Part shown: positions 26,662 to 36,161 of the stretch, one piece after another
How positions within the stretch are numbered: position 1 is the stretch's first letter
Layout of the letters: each line of letters begins with the position of its first letter
DNA from: CAIXSC01 sp046349915
GTDB taxonomy: Bacteria; Planctomycetota; Planctomycetia; Pirellulales; Pirellulaceae
DNA length: 64,000 nucleotides
Direction: 5' to 3'
Assembly (NCBI GenBank): GCA_046349915.1
Contig: JAXMBL010000007.1
Location: 310,001-374,000, forward strand
Notes under the pieces: generated by a model
Databases searched by the model: none
What the model was told of the DNA's origin: nothing
Seen by the model: the letters and a program-made list of their open reading frames with translations, nothing else
Position numbers and translations under genes: made by a program

Positions 26662-29622
26662 CTACTGGCCAGTCAAGGCTTGGGCCAAAATCTCTTGTTG
26701 TTCGAGCTTATGAGCTTCGTGAGAGCCTGTCGCGGGGCTCGCCGAAGCCGACCGCGAAATACCCGCGAAGGGATACGATTGGAAGAGAGACTCGCCGAAT
26801 ATCACGCGCAGGTAATGCCATGCGCCCATGTTCTCCGGCTCCTCCTGCACCCAATAGACGGGAGTGCCCGCGGGATACTCGTCCATCACCTGCCGCAGTT
26901 GGACCTGCGGCAGTGGATACAGTTGTTCGATGCGCACGATCGCGACATCGTCAATCTTGTGCTTCTCTCGCTGCTCCACTAGATCGTAATACACCTTGCC
27001 CGTGCAGAGCAGTACTCGTCGAGTCGGGAGGTTGACGCCAGGTCGTTCGTCCCGCAGCACTCGCTGGAATCGGCCCTCGACCAACGCATCTAGCGGCGAG
27101 ACAACTCGCGGGTGTCGCAGCAAACTCTTCGGCGTCATCACCACCAGCGGTTTACGCCACTTGCGCAGCACCTGACGTCGCAGCAGATGGAAGATTTGAG
27201 CAGGAGTCGTCGGGCAGACGACCTGCATGTTGTCCTCGGCGCACAGTTGGAGGAAACGTTCCAGCCGGGCGCTCGAATGCTCCGGTCCTTGCCCCTCGAA
27301 ACCGTGCGGCAGCAGCATCACCAAGCCGCTGAGGTTGCGCCACTTGTCCTCGGCGCTGGCGATGAACTGATCCACGAGAACCTGCGCCACATTCCAGAAA
27401 TCGCCGAATTGGGCCTCCCAGACGACAAGTGCATCGGGCGAGTCCAGGCTGTATCCATACTCGAAACCCAGCACGCCCGATTCACTGAGCGGGCTGTTGC
27501 GCACTTCAAATACGGCCTGATTGGGCGAGAGGTGCTCCAGCGGGCAATGGCGAACGCCGGTTTGGTAGTCGCGCAGCACCGAATGTCGGTGACTGAATGT
27601 GCCGCGTTCGGAATCCTGCCCCGTAATGCGAACTCGACTGCCGCCTTGCACCAGCGTGGCGAAAGCCAATGCCTCGCCAGCGGCCCAATCGAGCGCCGAC
27701 TCGCCACGAGCCATTTCGGAGCGCTTTTCGAAAGTTCTCTTCAATTTGGGATGGATCGTGAAACCAGCAGGCACGTCGTTCAATTTCTCGAGCAGTGACG
27801 CGAGCTGGTCCACTGGCGCTCCCGTGTTCGGCTCGTCATCCAACGGCTCGGGACCCCCTAGATAATTGCGCCACTTGCCCGTCGACACTTTGGCCGTCGG
27901 CTTAAAGTCCTGGCTGTGGGCGGTCGCGAACTCGCTTTCCAGCTGCTTACGTCGTTCCTCGACGATTCTATCGGCTTCGTCGACGGTGATCTCGCCCAAC
28001 AACAGCAGGTGTTCGAGATAGTGGACTCGGACCGAGTCGCGGTTCTCGATCAGCTTGTACATCTGCGGTTGAGTGTAACCGGGCTCGTCGCCTTCGTTGT
28101 GCCCCCAGCGTCGATAGCAGTACATGTCGATCACAACGTCGCGCTTCCAGTGCTGGCGGAAGTCGAGGGCCAGGTTGACGACCTGCGCCACGGCCGCCGG
28201 ATCCTCGCCATTGACGTGGAAGATCGGGATCTGCAACATCTTCGCCACATCGGTAGCGTATGTGGTGGAACGAGCCTCTTCGGGCATCGTCGTGAATCCC
28301 ACTTGATTGTTCACGATGACGTGGAGCGTCCCCCCGACCTCATAGCCAGGCAGCTGACTGAGATTCAACGTCTCCTGCACGATTCCTTCGCCCGCGAACG
28401 CCGCGTCGCCGTGGATCAGCAGCGTGAGTCCCTTTTCGCGATTCGAGTCGCCCGTGCGATCTTGTTTCGACCGCAGCCGGCCCATCGCCACCGTGTTGAC
28501 ATATTCCAGATGACTGGGGTTGAAGCACAGCGATAAATGAATTTGCTTGCCTTGAGCCGTCGTCCACTCGCTGTTGTAACCCAGGTGGTACTTCACATCG
28601 CCGCCGCCGCGATACAGGTTAGGAGTCGCGTCCTTGAACTCCCAGAAAATCTCTTGCGGACGCTTACCCAAGATGTTGGAAAGTACGTTCAAGCGGCCGC
28701 GATGAGCCATCCCCATCACCACCTTGTCGACTCCTTGCGAGCCAACCTTCTCGATCGCCATGTCCAACAGCGGAATCAGACTCTCGGCGCCTTCCAGCGA
28801 AAACGTCTTCGCGCCGATGTGTTTGCGTCGCACGAACTCTTCGAAGATCGACGCGTCCACCAACCGCGTATAGATACGAATTTGTTCGGCGCGGGAGAGC
28901 TTGATGTGGTTTTCCGTGGTCTCCATCCGATGGAGCAGCCAATCGCGGACCGCCAGATCGTCGATGTGCATGAACTGCGCCGCGATCTTGTCACAGTACG
29001 TCTTCTTCATCCGCTTGATGATCGCGCCCAACGTCTGCGTCGAGGGACCGCCGATCGACGTCGTCGAAATGGAACGTCCCAGGTCGGCGTCGTTTAAGCC
29101 ATGAAACGCCAGCGACAATTCGGTGTGGTCTTGTCGCACAGTGCCCAGTGGATCGATGTGGGCCGACAAGTGACCGCGGACTCGGTAGGCACGGACCAAC
29201 TGATCCACCTTCTCCTGCACGCGAATCGCTTGCAGGTCGCCCCAGCCGATAGGCCCATTTCCGGATGAGCCCGGGTTCGCGGGCTGCGCGTGCGTCGAGC
29301 CATTGCCATTGGCCGAGGAAGCGGCGCCGCCGCCCGGCAAACGCGGACGTCCTTCGGTCGTCGTCGTGGCGATCGCAATCGGCGGATTAAAAAGCGTGCT
29401 GGGGCCAAACGAAGGGCGAAAGCGAGTTTTTTCGCCCATGCCCGCACCGTACAGAGCGGATCCATTCCCTTCGCCGCTCGCTCGCTTCACGCCTTCAGCC
29501 AGTTCCGCGAAATAGCCTCGCCAGTTTTCCGGCACTCGAGCAGGATCGCGCAAGTACTCTTCCAACAGCGACTCGATGTAAGCGGCGCTCAAACAATCCA
29601 AGTCATGGGCGGTTTGCGTCAT
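26662..29622 (-). CDS. sucA: 2-oxoglutarate dehydrogenase E1
   Basis: A 986-residue thiamine-diphosphate enzyme of the citric acid cycle, decarboxylating 2-oxoglutarate and passing the succinyl group to SucB. The N-terminus AAYIESLLEEYLRDPARVPE is the conserved E2-contact segment. GMAHRGRLNVLSNILGKRPQ and IHGDAAFAGEGIVQETLNLS cover the ThDP site. LPHGFEGQGPEHSSARLERF and the C-terminal YWVQEEPENMGAWHYLR are canonical. Residues about 75-130 carry a Gly/Ser/Asn-rich insert. The frame is open to 29754, but the N-terminal motif starts at the Met at 29622 (MTQTAHDLD). First gene of a run with sucB and three more genes. Confidence 0.96.
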   Translation of the reverse strand: MTQTAHDLDCLSAAYIESLLEEYLRDPARVPENWRGYFAELAEGVKRASGEGNGSALYGAGMGEKTRFRPSFGPSTLFNPPIAIATTTTEGRPRLPGGGAASSANGNGSTHAQPANPGSSGNGPIGWGDLQAIRVQEKVDQLVRAYRVRGHLSAHIDPLGTVRQDHTELSLAFHGLNDADLGRSISTTSIGGPSTQTLGAIIKRMKKTYCDKIAAQFMHIDDLAVRDWLLHRMETTENHIKLSRAEQIRIYTRLVDASIFEEFVRRKHIGAKTFSLEGAESLIPLLDMAIEKVGSQGVDKVVMGMAHRGRLNVLSNILGKRPQEIFWEFKDATPNLYRGGGDVKYHLGYNSEWTTAQGKQIHLSLCFNPSHLEYVNTVAMGRLRSKQDRTGDSNREKGLTLLIHGDAAFAGEGIVQETLNLSQLPGYEVGGTLHVIVNNQVGFTTMPEEARSTTYATDVAKMLQIPIFHVNGEDPAAVAQVVNLALDFRQHWKRDVVIDMYCYRRWGHNEGDEPGYTQPQMYKLIENRDSVRVHYLEHLLLLGEITVDEADRIVEERRKQLESEFATAHSQDFKPTAKVSTGKWRNYLGGPEPLDDEPNTGAPVDQLASLLEKLNDVPAGFTIHPKLKRTFEKRSEMARGESALDWAAGEALAFATLVQGGSRVRITGQDSERGTFSHRHSVLRDYQTGVRHCPLEHLSPNQAVFEVRNSPLSESGVLGFEYGYSLDSPDALVVWEAQFGDFWNVAQVLVDQFIASAEDKWRNLSGLVMLLPHGFEGQGPEHSSARLERFLQLCAEDNMQVVCPTTPAQIFHLLRRQVLRKWRKPLVVMTPKSLLRHPRVVSPLDALVEGRFQRVLRDERPGVNLPTRRVLLCTGKVYYDLVEQREKHKIDDVAIVRIEQLYPLPQVQLRQVMDEYPAGTPVYWVQEEPENMGAWHYLRVIFGESLFQSYPFAGISRSASASPATGSHEAHKLEQQEILAQALTGQ

Positions 29623-30212
29623 GGCGGTAATCCGTGGACGATCGCTGTATTCTGGAGGTGTTCGATCGTCGAATTGTATTCGATGGTCGAGGCTCGCGGT
29701 GACGACACTCCGTGCCGCGATCCTCGGGGCTGTATTTAATCGCCTATCGGGCAAGTCGCCGAGTGGCGATAAGTCCGGTTAGGCAGGAATTGCGAGTTGT
29801 ATCGACATTTGGGCCGCGGAGCACCCCCGATTTTTCCTGCGATCCCGGGACGCGGCTGTGGGGTGGGTTTAAGTGCTAAGTGTAGTTTACTGCTGGTTTT
29901 GTGCCACTACCCTACCCCGTTTTTTGATTCGAGGTCCGCGAAATCCGGGAAAGTGACCACTCTTGTGGGTCACTCGTTGAATAACCCAGATTCGCCGTCT
30001 TCCCGTGGCCGATTTTCGCAGTTCGCCTATAGTCTGCCGCGCCGCATCCTGGCTTTACTCATTTTCACGGCGAGCTGAACTTGATTGTGATTTTCACGTG
30101 TGAAAACTTGTGTAAGTTGTTGCGGTAATTGGTTTTGTTGGAATTGCTTCGCCGTGCGTGAATCGGCGTTGCACGCCATTTTTTCGCTCGAATCTCCTTC
30201 CCGACCATCTCC
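29623..30212. other. Divergent intergenic region sucA/photolyase, no gene seen
   Basis: A 590-bp non-coding stretch between divergent sucA and the photolyase gene. It contains a hairpin with 6-bp arms GTGACC/GGTCAC (about 29955-29975) and a 16-bp palindrome at 30091-30106. No credible reading frame or tRNA was found. It must hold the promoters of both genes. Confidence 0.6.
30091..30106. promoter_or_regulatory. Palindromic candidate operator upstream of photolyase
   Basis: TTTTCAC-GT-GTGAAAA, two perfect 7-bp inverted arms, about 107 bp before the photolyase start. An extra TTTTCAC half-site on the same strand lies at about 30062. The form fits a dimeric repressor or activator site; the protein is unknown. 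Confidence 0.45.
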
Positions 30213-31706
30213 ATGACCTCTGTTCCCGCTCTGCGAGTTCGCTCCGTTAATTCCTCGCAAGTTAACCCTGGCGGAGACTACGTGCTGTACTGGATGGTGG
30301 CGCAACGGCGAGCTGCCAGCAATTACGCATTGCAGCGGGCGGTTGAAATCGCGAGCCAGCTGGGTAAGCCGCTGCTTGTGTTCGAACCGCTGCGAGTGGG
30401 GTATCGGTGGGCGAGCGACCGACACCACCAGTTCATCATCGATGGCATGGCGGCCAATCGAGCTCGTTTCGCGGATTCGCCCATCACGTATTTTCCGTAC
30501 CTAGAGCCAGCGCAAGGGGAAGCCGAAGGTCTACTCGATTCACTCGCCCAATCGGCGTGTGTGGTTGTCACGGACGATTATCCCTGCTTCTTCCTCCCCT
30601 CGCTGGTGCGAGTCGCCGCGAGGAAAATCTCCGTCAGACTGGAAATTGTCGATGGCAACGGTCTGTATCCGCTCTACGCGACCGACCGCGTATTCACGAT
30701 GGCTCATTCCTTCCGTCGCCATCTCCAACGAGAGGTCCGCCCCTATCTTCAAGAGGCGCCACGCGAGATTCCCTGGGAGGGAGTGAAGCTGCCCCGCTTG
30801 TCCCAGATTCCCTCACGAATTGCTCGACGGTGGCCAGCCGCCGACCTCGACGCCTTAACAGGCGCCACGTCTTTGCCGCAGTTTCCCATCGACCACGCCG
30901 TGAACGTATCGTCGATACGTGGGGGCGCCGTCGAGGCCCAGCGGGTGCTCGATCGGTTCCTTCGCGAGCGTTTGCCGCGCTATGCGACCGAACGCAACCA
31001 GCCCGGCGAGGAGGTGGCGAGCGGCCTGTCGCCCTATCTTCACTACGGACATATCGGCGCTCATCAGGTTTTCCAAGCCGTCGTTCAACGCGACCAGTGG
31101 ACTCCGGCGAAACTGGGGGCCGTGGCTCACGGCAAAGCCCAGGGGTGGTGGGGGGCGAGTCCCGAGGTGGAGTCGTTCCTGGAGGAGCTACTGGTATGGC
31201 GCGAGATTGGATTTAACTTCAGCAGCCACCGGCCTCGCGACTACGATCGCTATTCATCGTTGCCCGATTGGGTCCGCGCCACGCTCGCCGAACATGTGCG
31301 CGACCGTCGCGAGCACGTCTACACACTGGACGAATTCGAACGATCACGAACGCATGATCCTCTCTGGAATGCCGCTCAACGACAGCTCGTTCGCGAAGGC
31401 CGAATGCACAACTATTTGCGGATGCTGTGGGGAAAGAAAATCCTCGAATGGACCACTCGCCCCGACGAAGCCTTGGCGATCATGATCGAGTTGAACAACA
31501 AGTACGCACTCGATGGACGCGATCCGAATTCCTACTGTGGCATTTTCTGGGTGTTGGGTCGATACGATCGGCCGTGGGGGCCCGAGCGACCCATATTCGG
31601 CATGATCCGCTACATGAGCTCCGACAATACGGCTCGCAAGGTAGACGTTAAAGGCTATCTGCGACGTTACGGCAGCGACGCTCGCACTCTGTGGGATGAT
31701 GCATAG
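30213..31706 (+). CDS. phr: Class II deoxyribodipyrimidine photolyase
   Basis: A 497-residue FAD enzyme that repairs cyclobutane pyrimidine dimers with blue light. Class II signatures are clear: GDYVLYWMVAQRRAASNYAL at the N-terminus, ELLVWREIGFNF, GRMHNYLRMLWGKKILEW, NNKYALDGRDPNSYCGIFW and the C-terminal RPIFGMIRYMSSDN. The final WGPERP-x-FG-x-IRYM block is diagnostic against class I and III enzymes and cryptochromes. Start at 30213 (MTSVPAL) is the first ATG. The gene stands alone, convergent with a DUF1501 gene across a 53-bp gap that holds a perfect palindrome. Confidence 0.95.
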   Translation: MTSVPALRVRSVNSSQVNPGGDYVLYWMVAQRRAASNYALQRAVEIASQLGKPLLVFEPLRVGYRWASDRHHQFIIDGMAANRARFADSPITYFPYLEPAQGEAEGLLDSLAQSACVVVTDDYPCFFLPSLVRVAARKISVRLEIVDGNGLYPLYATDRVFTMAHSFRRHLQREVRPYLQEAPREIPWEGVKLPRLSQIPSRIARRWPAADLDALTGATSLPQFPIDHAVNVSSIRGGAVEAQRVLDRFLRERLPRYATERNQPGEEVASGLSPYLHYGHIGAHQVFQAVVQRDQWTPAKLGAVAHGKAQGWWGASPEVESFLEELLVWREIGFNFSSHRPRDYDRYSSLPDWVRATLAEHVRDRREHVYTLDEFERSRTHDPLWNAAQRQLVREGRMHNYLRMLWGKKILEWTTRPDEALAIMIELNNKYALDGRDPNSYCGIFWVLGRYDRPWGPERPIFGMIRYMSSDNTARKVDVKGYLRRYGSDARTLWDDA

Positions 31707-31709
31707 TCT

Positions 31710-31736
31710 GTACGACGGACTGGAAGTCCGTCGTAC
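31710..31736. terminator. Perfect 27-bp palindrome between convergent genes, possible bidirectional terminator
   Basis: A copy of the dispersed repeat with a perfect 12-bp arm (GTACGACGGACT), a 3-nt loop and the inverted arm. It begins 4 bp after the photolyase stop and lies 24 bp from the stop of the convergent DUF1501 gene. No T-run follows on either side, so termination would have to rely on the stem alone. Confidence 0.5.
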
Positions 31737-31759
31737 AAAGATCCCTGACGTCCTCGCGG

Positions 31760-33199
31760 CTACGCGAATAAGTCTTGCACTACATGGCCCTCGACATCGG
31801 TCAGGCGGAAGTCGCGACCGGCGTGTCGATAGGTCAGACGCTCGTGGTCGAGACCGAGCAGGTGAAGCATGGTGGCATGCAGGTCATGGACATGCACCTT
31901 ATTTTCCGCCGCAAAATAACCGTAGTCGTCCGTGGCGCCGTAATGAAATCCGCCTTTCACTCCGCCGCCCGCCAACCACATGGTGAAACCTTCCGGGTTG
32001 TGATCTCGACCGTTGTTCCCCTCGGCGGTCGGGGTCCGACCAAACTCGCCGCCCCACCAGATGAGCGTATCTTCGAGCAGGCCTCGCTGCTTGAGATCGT
32101 ACAGGAAGCCCGCGATCGGCAAGTCGACCTCGCGGGCGTTCTTCTCATGCCCAGCCTTAAGGTCCGAGTGCTGGTCCCATTGCACTTTATTGTCGTTGTG
32201 AGTGACTTGGATGAAACGCACCCCGGCTTCCGCGAACCGCCGAGCCATCAGGCACATCCGCCCAAAGTTCGCGGTCACGGGATCGTCCAGTCCGTACAGT
32301 TTCTTCGTCGCCAGCGATTCGCTCGACAAATCCTCGACCTTGGGCAATTCGGACTGCATGCGAAACGCGAGCTCGAAAGAATTGATGCGGGCGTCGAGCG
32401 TCGCGTCGGGGCCGGAACGCTCGAGATGCTCGACGTTCATCTGCTTTAAACGATCGAGTTGCAGTCGTTGCAGCGAGCGATTCAGGTGCGAATTCGAGAT
32501 GTATTTCACTCGAGCGCGTTCCGAGGGAATACTGGCATCGCCGAGCGCCATCCCTTGATACACGGCTGGCAAGAACGCGGAGCTCCAGTTGTTGATCCCG
32601 CCAAAGGCGAGCGTCGGACAAATCGTGACGAACGCCGGCAAATCCGAGTTCTCGGTTCCCAGGCCGTAACTGACCCAAGACCCGATGCTAGGGCGAACAA
32701 AATTGTCGCTGCCCGTATGGATCTTCATCACCGCGCCGCCATGCGCGGGGTTGGAACCATGTATGGAATGAATGAAGCACAGGTCATCCACTCGCTGAGC
32801 CAAGTGCGGAAACAACTCGCTGACCCACGAGCCGCTCTCGCCATACTGGCGGAAATTCCAGGGCGACTTCAGCAAGTTCCCTGTCGAGTTAAACTGAACT
32901 CGCGGCTTGTTGAATGGCAATGGCTTGCCATCATCGCGATCGAGCAGCGGTTTTCGGTCGAAAGTATCGACTTGCGAGGGTCCTCCGCTCATGAACAGAA
33001 AGATGATCCGTTTCGCTCTCGCGGGAAAATGCGGCGACTTGGGAGCCAAGGGATCGGCCGCCGGAGACGCATGGACGGATTTCTCCGCGGCTCGACTCTT
33101 CTCTGGCGAGTGGGCCAGCAGCGACGCGAGCGCTAGAGAGCCAAAGCCAACGGCCGACTGTTGCAACATGGTGCGTCGCGAGGGAATCAATGGCTGCAT
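31760..33199 (-). CDS. DUF1501 family exported protein
   Basis: A 479-residue protein of the DUF1501 (sulfatase/alkaline-phosphatase-like fold) family. A Tat-type leader (SRRTMLQQSAVGFGSLALA) and a cleavable region up to about residue 40 indicate export. Family motifs include RIIFLFMSGGPSQVDTFDRK, FPHLAQRVDDLCFIHSIHG, NPAHGGAVMKIHTG, LIWWGGEFGRTPTAEG and DLHATMLHLLGLDHERLTY. In planctomycetes DUF1501 genes usually pair with a DUF1549/DUF1553 cytochrome gene; no partner is seen next to this copy. Enzyme activity is not established. Confidence 0.9.
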   Translation of the reverse strand: MQPLIPSRRTMLQQSAVGFGSLALASLLAHSPEKSRAAEKSVHASPAADPLAPKSPHFPARAKRIIFLFMSGGPSQVDTFDRKPLLDRDDGKPLPFNKPRVQFNSTGNLLKSPWNFRQYGESGSWVSELFPHLAQRVDDLCFIHSIHGSNPAHGGAVMKIHTGSDNFVRPSIGSWVSYGLGTENSDLPAFVTICPTLAFGGINNWSSAFLPAVYQGMALGDASIPSERARVKYISNSHLNRSLQRLQLDRLKQMNVEHLERSGPDATLDARINSFELAFRMQSELPKVEDLSSESLATKKLYGLDDPVTANFGRMCLMARRFAEAGVRFIQVTHNDNKVQWDQHSDLKAGHEKNAREVDLPIAGFLYDLKQRGLLEDTLIWWGGEFGRTPTAEGNNGRDHNPEGFTMWLAGGGVKGGFHYGATDDYGYFAAENKVHVHDLHATMLHLLGLDHERLTYRHAGRDFRLTDVEGHVVQDLFA

Positions 33200-33310
33200 C
33201 GCTCGACCCTTTTAGGTTTGGTGGCCCGCATTTTGCTGGAACGATATCGCCGCATAACAACACCCGACTCAAGGCTAGTTGCTTTGTGTGTAACGATCCT
33301 CCCCAGCGAC

Positions 33311-34480
33311 TTACGTCGAGCCCCTGCTGCCGTCCATGAGATCACGAGGGAACCGAGTCAGCCACTCGATACCATTGTCGGTGACCAGCACATTGTCGAT
33401 CAAGCGAGCCCCCAGACGTTCATCGCCAAGGAATATCGGTGGTTCAATCGTCACGACCATGCCGGCTCGGAACGAGTAGGGATTGCCTTCCATCATATGG
33501 ATTGGTTCGCCCCAGGTTGGAGGAAAGCCGGGTGCGAGTCCGTAGCCCGTGGTGTGGACTCGCCCACGTTCCAGCCCCGCCGATTGGATTACGCGGCAAG
33601 CCGCTCGGTGCGCCACAACCGTGGGAACTCCGGGGCGTATTTCGGCGGCGCACGCATCGGCCGCGTCGCGTGCTATTTGATACAGTTCGATCATTCTCGC
33701 ACTGGGTGAACCCAAGCAGAATTGACGCCCAATCGTCGCCGTATATCGATGGCTGGTCGCACCATACTCAATGCTCCCAAAGTCGCCCCTTTGCATGCGA
33801 CGGCGAGTCGGCGCGCCGTGACTGAAGCCCGACCGTTCACCAGAGACGAGATTGATGGGGCTGGCCGCCAAGCCACTCCCCGCTGTCAGTAACGCACGGT
33901 ACACCTCGCCCGCCAGTTCCAACTCGGTGCGACCCGGAGCGAGCGCGTCGGCGAATACGCCCATGGCGAGATCCGCGAAACCAGCCGCCTCGCGAATGTA
34001 GGCAATCTCTTGCGGCGATTTGACCATCTTCAGTTCCGCGATCAACTGACTTGGTTCCGCGACGAGCGCCGAGGCCAGCAGCTTGACAATGCCCGCATGA
34101 TGGTGGGGATGCAGATAATAGGCGCAGGTCTCCAGGCCGACCCGGTGATCACGCAGTGAGTAGTCGCTGGCGAGTCTTGCGAACGCATCGAGCGGATCAT
34201 CGGAGTTGCCTCCGCCCCAGCCGCGGACCTCGTCCACGAACGCATCGTCTCGGAATTCGTTCACTTCTCCTTCGCGCGTCAGCATACACAGCGGCCCAGG
34301 AGCGGCGGAGATCAACAAACACTGAAATTCCTGGTAGCTTTTCGCGTCGGAACCGGTCAGCCAATGGATGGAAACGGGGTGGATCACGACCAGCCAATCG
34401 AGCCCCGCGGCGGTCATCGCCTGACGTACGCGAGTCCTGCGGTCGGCGAACTCGGCAACAGTGAAGTCGTGTTTGGACAT
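33311..34480 (-). CDS. M24-family (creatinase/ectoine-hydrolase-like) pita-bread protein
   Basis: A 389-residue protein with the N-terminal creatinase domain (residues about 10-145) and the C-terminal M24 pita-bread domain. In catalytic aminopeptidases of this fold two Asp, one His and two Glu bind metals. Here the first block reads SIEYGATSHRYTATIGRQF, where both Asp positions are replaced, and the His block reads HTTGYGLAPGFPPTWGE, with Tyr for the metal-binding His. This resembles the metal-independent creatinase and DoeA (ectoine hydrolase) branch. Hydrolysis of a C-N bond in a small amidino or amide compound is more likely than peptide cleavage. It is divergent from an MFS transporter (124 bp), which may import its substrate. 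Confidence 0.82.
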   Translation of the reverse strand: MSKHDFTVAEFADRRTRVRQAMTAAGLDWLVVIHPVSIHWLTGSDAKSYQEFQCLLISAAPGPLCMLTREGEVNEFRDDAFVDEVRGWGGGNSDDPLDAFARLASDYSLRDHRVGLETCAYYLHPHHHAGIVKLLASALVAEPSQLIAELKMVKSPQEIAYIREAAGFADLAMGVFADALAPGRTELELAGEVYRALLTAGSGLAASPINLVSGERSGFSHGAPTRRRMQRGDFGSIEYGATSHRYTATIGRQFCLGSPSARMIELYQIARDAADACAAEIRPGVPTVVAHRAACRVIQSAGLERGRVHTTGYGLAPGFPPTWGEPIHMMEGNPYSFRAGMVVTIEPPIFLGDERLGARLIDNVLVTDNGIEWLTRFPRDLMDGSRGST

Positions 34481-34604
34481 ACCTCGAATTCTAGACGGCC
34501 GGTTGGCGCTTGGCTATCCTGACGCCTCGTTGTCGCGTCGACTCCTCCCTCATGCTTCCCCCCTCCGGCTCCCCGCGAGCCTCGTGAAAGCGACTCGGTG
34601 TTCC

Positions 34605-35915
34605 ATGAATGCGACGCAGACAGTCTCCTCGAATACTCGGTGGCGAATTCTCGCCCTGTTGATGGCCTTCACCGGCCTGACTCACTTCAATCGCATCAGT
34701 ATGTCGGTTGCGGGGACCGAACATCTGATGGACGAGTTTGGCATTGAGGAGACGACCATGGGATGGGTCTACTCGGCCTATCTCATCGTCTACACCTGCC
34801 TGATGACGCCCGGCGGCTGGCTGATCGATCGGATCGGACCGAAGCGAACGCTGTTGTTGTTGGCCGCGGGGTCGGCCCTGCTCGTGCCACTCACCGGCGC
34901 CACGGCCCTCATTCCTCCCACGCTCGTGTTGACCTGGCTGATCGTGATCCGCGGACTCTTGGGCGCGATCAATGTGCCGCTGCATCCTGGAACAGCGCGA
35001 GCGGCATCGTTCTGGATGGCGGCGCGTGAACGAGGAATGGCGAATGGATTGCTGACGGGCGCCGCGGTCGCTGGCATCGCCGCGACTTACTTCGTGTTCG
35101 GTTCACTCATGGATGCGTTAAGTTGGCCTTGGGCCTTCGTCACGGCGGGCGTCGTCACCCTGATGCTGGCGTTGGTCTGGGCATGGTATGGCAGTGATCG
35201 GCCCGAGACGCATCCCGCGGTGAGTACCGCGGAATTGGCGTGGATCGAGCAGGGGCGAGTGGCTCGGCCGGTCGATGCCGAGTCTTCCGAGGCGAGTCAC
35301 TTGTCTTGGGCTGACTTCTGGGGCCTGCTGAAGAATCGCAGTCTGCTGCTACTGACGATCAGCTACGCGACGGTCAGTTACTTTCAGTACCTGTTCTTTT
35401 ATTGGATGCAGTACTACTTCGATAAAGTACTCAAGCTGGGGACGACCGATGGACGGTTGTATGCCACGATTCCGCTGGTGGCGATGGCTTTGGGCATGGC
35501 GGCGGGCGGGTGGTTAGCCGATCATGCGACCGCTCGGTTCCCCAACTGGTTCGGGCGATCGCTGGTGCCGGCGCTCGGGATGATCGGCAGCGCCCTGTTT
35601 CTGCTCGCCGGCATCTTCTTTGGTCCGCCGTGGTGGGTGGTCACATGTTTTGCTTTGGCGATGGGGGCGTTAGGGGCGAGTGAATCGCCGTTCTGGGTAG
35701 CGGGGGTGGAACTGGGAGGGCGACGCGGCGGGCTTTCGGCCGCCATTCTGAATACGGTCGGAAACGCCGGCGGCTTGGTCGCTCCCATCGTTACGCCACT
35801 GTTCAGCGAACGCTTCGGCTGGCAGTGGGGGTTGGCTGTCGCCAGCGTGTTGTGCCTGTTGGGCGCCGTCTTGTGGCCATGGATTGACCCCGAACGCGAT
35901 CGATTCCAGGGGTAG
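34605..35915 (+). CDS. MFS transporter, anion:cation symporter-like
   Basis: A 436-residue inner membrane protein with 12 predicted helices. The first half carries GWVYSAYLIVYTCLMTPGGW and the MFS loop motif DRIGPKRTLLL. ALTGLTHFNRISMSVAGTE-like sequence at the N-terminus and the overall layout resemble the ACS family, which takes up hexuronates, galactonate or other organic anions. The ATG at 34605 begins just before helix 1; the frame is open upstream to 34461, but that part has no membrane or family features. It is divergent from the M24 gene, so the two may share regulation and substrate. Substrate unknown. Confidence 0.88.
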   Translation: MNATQTVSSNTRWRILALLMAFTGLTHFNRISMSVAGTEHLMDEFGIEETTMGWVYSAYLIVYTCLMTPGGWLIDRIGPKRTLLLLAAGSALLVPLTGATALIPPTLVLTWLIVIRGLLGAINVPLHPGTARAASFWMAARERGMANGLLTGAAVAGIAATYFVFGSLMDALSWPWAFVTAGVVTLMLALVWAWYGSDRPETHPAVSTAELAWIEQGRVARPVDAESSEASHLSWADFWGLLKNRSLLLLTISYATVSYFQYLFFYWMQYYFDKVLKLGTTDGRLYATIPLVAMALGMAAGGWLADHATARFPNWFGRSLVPALGMIGSALFLLAGIFFGPPWWVVTCFALAMGALGASESPFWVAGVELGGRRGGLSAAILNTVGNAGGLVAPIVTPLFSERFGWQWGLAVASVLCLLGAVLWPWIDPERDRFQG

Positions 35916-36161
35916 GGGCGCCGCCCTCGTCAGCAGATCCAGGTCTATCCCGGAGACTTCTTCTTTCCCCTGAAACCGTACGGGATTGGGCGGGCGGTCT
36001 TTTTTTGTCGGTTTTTTTGTCGCAGCAGCGGCCGACTTGACGAGCCCCTTGTGACTCGTCGCCGCGACCGTGCGGGGCCCCGACTTTTCCCAGTTGAATC
36101 GTCGCGGCTCGTTCCGCCCCACACTCGTTGGCGCCACTTATCTTTCTGGGGAGTGCCTTCG

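Noticed and set aside
35985..36035. Possible terminator with T-runs after the MFS gene
   Set aside because: The T-runs at about 36000-36020 are not preceded by a convincing stem; only a 4-bp ACCG/CGGT pairing was found.
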